Positions 23,637 to 30,100 of a DNA stretch of 32,892 bases are shown piece after piece (the stretch's first letter is position 1; each line of letters starts with the position of its first letter). The notes under the pieces were generated by a model. The model was not told the DNA's origin, searched no databases, and worked only from the letters and a program-made list of their open reading frames with translations. The translations under genes were made by a program, and so were the position numbers. Origin of the DNA: Actinomycetes bacterium. GTDB taxonomy: Bacteria > Actinomycetota > Acidimicrobiia > Acidimicrobiales > JABEUL01. The DNA lies in contig JAJZNL010000038.1 in the NCBI GenBank assembly GCA_021852345.1, positions 1 to 32,892 on the forward strand, given 5' to 3'.

Positions 23637-25331
23637 GTGAATAATAAAAAACCTTTAGAAACTGGAAAATTTAACAATATATATCTATATACGGCCGTGC
23701 CCATTGTCGCATTAATGATTTTCGACTGTTTAACTGCCGAATTGTGCGATTTACTTTCAAACTTTAGACTATTTAGACTCCCACTTTTTAAGATGGTACT
23801 TAATTCGTCGCAAAGTCTGTTTTATTATTTCAGATATCCCGCCAATGCGTGGAACAAGAATACCTATATAGGAAGCAACAAAATGTTCATCGTTGCTACA
23901 TTTTTAAATATTTTGTTGCTTGTCTCAGTAACAATTTTTGTTTACAAGAGCGTAATCCTAAGAAAATGGGTTGGCAAAATTAAGCCTTACGTTTTTAAGG
24001 AGAAGCACGATATTTCGTATTCGAGATGGGCCTCTTTAAAAGATGTCTCTGATCTAATAGTAAATGAGAGTCTTAGCGGAAGATTAGTTTTTGGATTATT
24101 TAAAAATAAACTATTGGCCGGCGAAAAAAATCAATCTTTATTAGTTATCGGGCCTACTCAATCGAAAAAAACCACGGGATTTTGCATACCAGCTCTGTTG
24201 GAATGGGACGGTCCTATAGTGGCAACGAGTGTCAAAACTGATTTGGTGGATTTGACTATTGGGTATCGTAGCAATTGCGGTGATGTGACAGTTATCGATC
24301 CGTCACTGCAAACACAGTATCCTAAGACTTTGTGGTCTCCGATTCCAGATATTAAAAGTTTTGATTCAGCGAAAAAAATTAGTTCTTACATGACATTAGA
24401 AACCTGCAGTCAATCAGGCCTGGAAGAATCAAGATTTTGGTACCAATGCGCATCTAAGCTTTTGGCTCCGATGCTTTATGCTGCTTCGGGCTTTGATCTT
24501 GGAATGCAGGATGTTATAACTTGGGTTGATACTCAGGCTGTAGATGAGGTTGTTCGTCTATTGGTGGAACTTGATGACCAAAAAGCTTTGCATTCGTTTG
24601 AATCCGTTTTGTTAAAAGAAGACAGGCAACGCTCTTCTATTTTTACAACATTAGAAACTGTTCTGGAGTCATATTCAAATTTCAGAGGCGATGAAAAATT
24701 GTTTTCCACTACTGATTTCTTTAAAGGAAACAACACCTTGTATCTAATATCGCCAGCTCATGAACAACATAGATTAAAAGACTATTTTTCAACCGTAATT
24801 AAAGAAATATTGAGGCAAGCTTTTGAAAATGTTACCTCTGGTCAAATGCCATTGGATCCTCCGCTGTTATTGATTTTAGATGAGGCGGCGAACATTGCGC
24901 CGATATCGTCTCTGGATACACTGGCGTCAACGGCGGCGTCAAACGGTATTCAGATTGTTTCTATTTTTCAAGATATAGCCCAGATATATTCTCGCTACGG
25001 AAACAAGGCCTCTACTATTATTAACAATCACAGATCCAAAATAGTACTGTCGGGTTTATCTGACGTAGACAATTTAGATAAAGTGTCTTCACTTGGAGGC
25101 AACATTTTAAATAAGGTAAATACTATTTCCACTGACGGGGTTGGAAATAAGACCCATACTGTATCTTCTCAAACTTCAAATTTGTTGACGAGTTCGACTT
25201 TAAGACAATTGGAACCGGGGTTTGGGTATTTAATTTACGGACATTTATCTCCGGCAAAAATTAAGCTCCGATGCTATTTTGAGGACAAACATTTATTATC
25301 GAAATCACAAATTCAGTTAAAGAGCAATTAG
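23637..25331 (+). CDS. VirD4/TraG-like coupling ATPase with altered Walker A
   Basis: A 564-residue protein starting at GTG 23637, six bases after a perfect AAGGAG. Two N-terminal membrane helices (about 16-36 and 84-104) are followed by a TraG/VirD4 ATPase core with ARWASL-type SRWASLKDV, the P-loop GPTQSKKTTG (172-181), ATSVKTDLVD, FWYQCASKLLAPMLYAA and Walker B LLLILDEAANIAP. Such proteins recruit substrates to a type IV channel. The glycine before the P-loop lysine (GxxxxGKT) is a lysine here (Lys177 before Lys178), which is unusual and may lower or change nucleotide binding. Related actinobacterial proteins pair with SCO6880 and DUF6112, as here. No relaxase gene accompanies it. Confidence 0.9.
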   Translation: MNNKKPLETGKFNNIYLYTAVPIVALMIFDCLTAELCDLLSNFRLFRLPLFKMVLNSSQSLFYYFRYPANAWNKNTYIGSNKMFIVATFLNILLLVSVTIFVYKSVILRKWVGKIKPYVFKEKHDISYSRWASLKDVSDLIVNESLSGRLVFGLFKNKLLAGEKNQSLLVIGPTQSKKTTGFCIPALLEWDGPIVATSVKTDLVDLTIGYRSNCGDVTVIDPSLQTQYPKTLWSPIPDIKSFDSAKKISSYMTLETCSQSGLEESRFWYQCASKLLAPMLYAASGFDLGMQDVITWVDTQAVDEVVRLLVELDDQKALHSFESVLLKEDRQRSSIFTTLETVLESYSNFRGDEKLFSTTDFFKGNNTLYLISPAHEQHRLKDYFSTVIKEILRQAFENVTSGQMPLDPPLLLILDEAANIAPISSLDTLASTAASNGIQIVSIFQDIAQIYSRYGNKASTIINNHRSKIVLSGLSDVDNLDKVSSLGGNILNKVNTISTDGVGNKTHTVSSQTSNLLTSSTLRQLEPGFGYLIYGHLSPAKIKLRCYFEDKHLLSKSQIQLKSN

Positions 25332-25425
25332 TGGGACTCTAAGCATAGATGTGGGTAAATGTTAGAGATATTGGGTGATAATTAAAGCTCGTAATGTAGG
25401 CGATACCTGATCTGTATTATTTAAA

Positions 25426-25451
25426 TAGGCACGGTATATACACGGTGCCTA
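25426..25451 (+). terminator. Possible weak hairpin terminator after the TraG-like gene
   Basis: TAGGCAC at 25426-25432 pairs with GTGCCTA at 25445-25451 around a 12-base loop that itself contains the palindrome GTATATAC. The following bases are T-rich (ATTTGTTCATTTCTT) but not a clean U run. It may end the secretion operon. Confidence 0.35.
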
Positions 25452-25645
25452 ATTTGTTCATTTCTTAAAAAAGAGATAGGAAAACGGATACAAATTGCAA
25501 GCTTGGTTAATTGGCACTAAAATTCTTGTTTTGTAAGGGGATAACCCTGTTTATTTGTACAGAATTATTCACATTCAAGCGGGAAATACCGTCATTATAG
25601 ATAGTTCACATATAGGGAAGATTGATAAATTGAGATCCCCTTACT

Positions 25646-25683
25646 TTATTATCTGGCTTTATTATCTGGCTATATTATCTGGA
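25646..25683. repeat. 13-bp tandem repeat (TTTATTATCTGGC), three copies
   Basis: Copies at 25646-25658 and 25659-25671 are identical; the third at 25672-25683 reads TATATTATCTGG. The array lies about 70 bp before a TTGACA box and could vary in length by slippage, changing promoter surroundings. Confidence 0.88.
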
Positions 25684-25751
25684 AAAAAGCAAAATTGTTA
25701 GTCCTGGACTCAATAACGAAGTGCACGAAAGTTGCTAAAAAGAAAAATTAC

Positions 25752-25779
25752 TTGACAAGAATTTTCAGAATATGTTAAG
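25752..25779 (+). promoter_or_regulatory. Candidate promoter (TTGACA box) for the propeller-Rhs operon
   Basis: TTGACA at 25752-25757 is a perfect -35 box. The best -10 options downstream are TATGTT at spacing 13-14 or TTAAGC at spacing 17, neither ideal. It is the only consensus -35 seen in the gap. Transcription from here would include the palindrome at 25826-25851 in the leader. Confidence 0.35.
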
Positions 25780-25825
25780 CTTTTCAACACCTAAATATCA
25801 TGGATATACGAATAAAAAAATCGGA

Positions 25826-25851
25826 ATATGCAAATATAATTATTTGCATAT
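25826..25851. promoter_or_regulatory. Perfect 11-bp palindrome in the leader of the propeller-Rhs operon
   Basis: ATATGCAAATA at 25826-25836 and TATTTGCATAT at 25841-25851 are exact inverted copies with a 4-base TAAT spacer, centred about 44 bp before the ATG at 25883. It can be an operator for a dimeric regulator or a hairpin in the mRNA leader just before the Shine-Dalgarno site (AAAGGG near 25871). Confidence 0.65.
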
Positions 25852-25882
25852 AAAAGTTTGGGTGAAAGAAAGGGACTTTAAA

Positions 25883-27197
25883 ATGAAATCAACCGAACAG
25901 TCTACTCCGCCTATTAAAAACCTATCCCTCAAAACAAATTCTTCCAATATGAAACTAGATGATAGAGATTTCGCCATAACTAAAAACTCCCCATTTGAAA
26001 ACTCCTTTGGGGGGGGGGCATTATAGAATTTATTTTACCGTAGTAACACTTGTTGTCATTGCTACTCTTGTATTTTTTTATTTTCAAGATTATACAAATA
26101 AATCAAATTCGTTAACTTCAGCTAAAGCAACCAGTTCTGGTTCAGCTACTTCAATTCCTAATACAAAAAGTTCGGTTAGCAATAGTTCTGTTTCATCTTC
26201 TTTATCACCGAAAAGTTCGATATCTACGCCTTTGGCCGGAAAGCTGAATTCTATAGCTTGTCCATCAGTGAGTTTATGTATATCTGTCGGTAGCAACAAC
26301 AATAGGGGCGTAGTTTATGTATCAAATAATACTGCTGTAAGTTTCGTTAAAGCTACGATTCCAAGTTACGTTAGCAATTTAAGCTCAATAGCTTGTTCAA
26401 CTGCTTTAGACTGTATCGCTGTTGGCTTAAATTCAATAATATACACAAATAACGCGGGAGTAACTTGGAATAGTTCGACATCATTTATACAAAATGTGGA
26501 TTATACATCTGCAACTTGTATAACTGAGATAAATTGTATCGTAGTTGGGAGTAAACAAGGAGATTTCACATCTAACACCGCAGTTATTATTTCATCGTTT
26601 AATAACGGATATACATTTAGCCAAGATAAATACCTAAATAAGATTAGCGGTTTACAAGCTGTTAGTTGTTTTAATCAAACCGATTGCATAGGAGTCGGCG
26701 GAGACGTTGTGGTGGTGTCAGCTAACGGAGGCTCAACGTGGACCTCTAAACCTATGGCGCGGGGCGTTCCGCCTCTATCGTCAATATCTTGTGTAACGAA
26801 TATAGTATGTATCGCAGTAGGACCTAACTCTGTCAGAAACAATAGTGCTAGTAGTATATCGGCTAACGCAATATATACCATAGACGGGGGCATTAGTTTC
26901 AGCTATTTAAACTTAGGTGCCAATTCAGCATTCGTTAGTTCAATTGCTTGTAACTTAACTGATTGTATAGCCCTTGGACCCAGTCCAACAGTAAATAATT
27001 TAACCAATGAATTTGATATTTCAATGTCGCCTAACAATATGTTATCGATAAAACAAATTAACTCGACTCCTGTAGGTATTTTAGTCAGTCACATAAACAG
27101 TTCCGTATCTGCAGGTTTTTATGGATTAGGCATAAAAGATTATAATCCGGTCATCTATAAATTAAGCGCAAGTTCAACTCTGAAAGTGGGTAATTAG
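25883..27197 (+). CDS. Membrane-anchored propeller protein, frameshifted at a poly-G tract (candidate phase-variable, off)
   Basis: The ATG at 25883 has a good Shine-Dalgarno site (AAAGGG, 8 bases). It opens 47 codons that stop at 26024-26026 just after ten G (26009-26018). The frame after the tract continues to 27197: a transmembrane helix (IYFTVVTLVVIATLVFFYF), a Ser/Thr-rich linker of about 50 residues, and a domain with six clear cysteine-paired repeats (IACPSVSLCISVG, IACSTALDCIAVG, TCITEINCIVVG, VSCFNQTDCIGVG, ISCVTNIVCIAVG, IACNLTDCIALG) plus a degenerate seventh. With nine G the two frames join into one protein of about 437 residues with a cytoplasmic N-terminus. A TTG at 25995 could start the second frame alone but has no ribosome site. 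A sequencing error in the run is the main alternative. The Rhs gene starts on the base after its stop. Confidence 0.8.
26009..26018 (+). repeat. G10 homopolymer, candidate contingency tract
   Basis: Ten consecutive G lie inside the coding region, 14 codons before the membrane helix ends and directly before its start. Loss of one G joins the upstream and downstream frames (…F-G-G-G-H-Y-R-I-Y-F…); with ten G translation stops three codons later (GCA TTA TAG). No other G run of this length exists in the window. Confidence 0.9.
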
Positions 27198-30100
27198 ATG
27201 AAAAACAGCAACATTAAATCAAAGTTTATTAGTTCAATTTCCAAGATACTGCTATCGGTATTGTTGTTGCCTATCGGGTTGTTTGCTATAGCAATTGTCA
27301 CCAACGGTTCAATAGGTGTTAAAAAGCTAGATTCTACATTAGTTAGTTCTAGCAGTTCATCTAGTTTAGTTAAAGTCTATTTAGGTTATGCCGACAGTCT
27401 TCATTTGATCAACGACGGTCCTCCAAAACCTTGGGAATTAACGCCATGTTTGGTAAATAGCACTATTGGCTCGAAAAATTGTCCAACAGTTGACTATAAA
27501 GGTTATCAGGTTTATGCCGATCCCAATTTTGTAAGCGGATATCTTAGTAGTTTGGATAATGGTGCTATTATGATAGTTAATCCTACAAATACATCTGAAA
27601 CCATCAACAATCTTAATGTAACAATAGGTAGCTATTCATTTAATTTTGTCACAAACAAATACAAATATATGAATCCTAGTGGAGATGCTTTGCCACCTAA
27701 TACTGGTGTGATGTTAGATGCCTCAACGTCCGTGTTTGATACATCAGATAAGCCATCGGCATTTCCGTGTAATTCGCCGGACGGATTTATTCCAAATATA
27801 AGTTTTCAAATTACTATTGGTTCCAATACAACTACTTATAGCGGCAATGACACAGGACAAGTATTAAATACGGGAGGCAGTGATAAAGCACTTTGTCCAA
27901 GCGTATCAGAAACTGAAGGTTGGACTAAATTAGGTCAACCTCCCGTAATACCGCCTATTCAACCGATTAACCCTACTTTAACTTATGGTAATTGTAATGC
28001 CAATTCAAAAGGTGGTGGTAATACCCAAGACCCTACTTCTCAAGAAATAAATACTGAGAACGGAAATTTAATAGAAAACTACAACGGATTTTCTTCAAAT
28101 GTATTTGGCGGACCACTTGGTTTTAATTTAACCTATAATTCGCTTGAAGCCAAAAGTCAGCTAGAAAACTCATCGAGTATTGGATATTTTGGAGATGGTT
28201 GGAGCGCATCTAATATGTCTTCACTCAATATCAGTGAAGCATATACAAATTCAACATCATCCAGTTTAGGCACGACAGTTACGGTTACCTGCTCTGGTGG
28301 CGCACAGGTAAGTTTCAGTGCCGCGTCATCTACTGGAACTTGTCCTAATTCAAGCCAGAACGGCTATCAACCTGATTCATATAGCGGTGATCCGGTAGCT
28401 ACATTTTGCGCATATCCATTCGTAACTTCAACTTTAAGTTATTATCCAGTCACTCAAACTTACGTTTTAAGGCAAAACTCGGGGTTAAGAGTATTAACTT
28501 ATAACAACAGCGGACAATTGGAATACATCGGAAATGCACAGGATCTAGATCTCATTGGTGTAAGTTATAACGTACAACCTGGTAGCTCTGGTTGTCCGAG
28601 TACAATCAGTTATAGTTGGCTTACGAGTTGTATTGTCTACACGGATGTATCTAATAATTCTATAGTATATGGAATCGGCCCGAATGGTGTTGTACAGGCC
28701 GTTTGGGACATGTCCGGCACAACAGTTTCGGATATGTGGTCGCTCAATTATAATGGAGGGTTTGTATTAAACAGTGGTACCGTTACGGGATCTTATGAAG
28801 ATCTTGTGTCCATAACGAATCCTACAGGTAGTACGGACACTTATAGTTATTCATTGGCCAATAACGGCAATGAAAATTTTGAGATACTGTCTCACACGTC
28901 TCCAAACGGCGGTTCAAATACAACTTGCGGAACTAAGTCAGCACCAACTTATACTACTTGTTATAATTATAATTCTAATTCATCCGGTCAGGTAATATCT
29001 GTAACTGATCCGATGGGAAATACCACCGACTATAGTTACACTATTTCTGATGCCGGTGGAAACGGAACGTCAATTATTACATCTCCTAATGGAAATGAGA
29101 CAGAAGATATTTATAGTTATGGTGAGCTAACTGGAGTTGTAAGTGGTTATGGATCATCTAGTCAATCAACTACAAGTTATTTTTATGACCCTAATACATA
29201 TATGAAAATTGAAACAGTTTACCCTGACGGTACGGCGGTTACAAACGACTATGATCTCAGAGGAAATCTTTGTTGGTCAGCTAACGGAAATTACCTAAAC
29301 GATGTTTCAGATTCTATTGAATCTACCAGCTGTTCTAATTTGACAATAAGTCCGCCAAAGGGAGCCACAATATACACATATAATCATTTCGGAGAACCGA
29401 TATCTGTAACTGATCCGAATGGCAATACAACATATACCGGCTATGACAGCTATGGAAATGCGATAGGAACACTTTCATCCGTTCCAAATTCGTCTAATAC
29501 TTCGCCTTTTAATATGACTTCATTAAGTGCTTATGGATGTTTACCTAATTCAACATCAACTTGTTTTGTCGGCGAATCTAATGCGTCTAATAATTTAGGA
29601 TCAATATTTCTTACAACCAATTCAGGTTCATCATTTAGTCAAGTTTCTGGAACGATAAATTCTAATTCTATTTCGATAATATATCCTACGATTGGAAAAG
29701 TAACTTCAATCAGTTGTGTGTCATCCACTACGTGTTTTGCTACAACTTCTTCGGCTTCTGATTCACTATCAAGCGTATTTCAAGCTGACGGACCGGTACT
29801 TGTCGAAATTACCTATGACTCTACAACTAATAGTTGGTCATATACCCCTGAAATCCAGGCAAACGGGTCATTTAACTTAGCGCAGCTTAATTCAATAGAC
29901 TGTATTTCATCTGCTTCTGTTTGTTACGCGGTCGGTCAGTCAATTAACGGAACCGGTGCAATAGTGGAATATTCTAATGGAGGGTATACTAATCTGGGTG
30001 CTCCGGCAAATACGTTGAATCTTAACTCTGTGTCATGTAGCTCATCTACCAATTGTGTAGCTGTTGGGATAGGGGGTACCAATAACGTAGACCCCGTGGA

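Larger units (their letters stand above)
25332..25882. other. 551-bp regulatory gap upstream of the phase-variable gene
   Basis: No gene is supported. The gap contains a possible hairpin near 25426-25451, a 13-bp tandem repeat at 25646-25683, a TTGACA box at 25752-25757 and a perfect palindrome at 25826-25851. A frame from an ATG at 25772 runs into the next gene in phase but lacks a Shine-Dalgarno site, so I place the gene start at 25883. Confidence 0.6.

Noticed and set aside
18926..25331. Integrative conjugative element with defined ends
   Set aside because: No integrase, relaxase or flanking att repeat was found in the window, so only a T4SS-like locus is claimed.
25772..25882. Longer N-terminus for the phase-variable gene from ATG 25772
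   Set aside because: No Shine-Dalgarno site precedes it, and it would read through the palindrome and the good ribosome site at 25871.
25995..27197. Independent gene starting at TTG 25995
   Set aside because: There is no ribosome site before this TTG, and the same residues around the G tract are encoded better by the ATG frame at 25883 with one G fewer.
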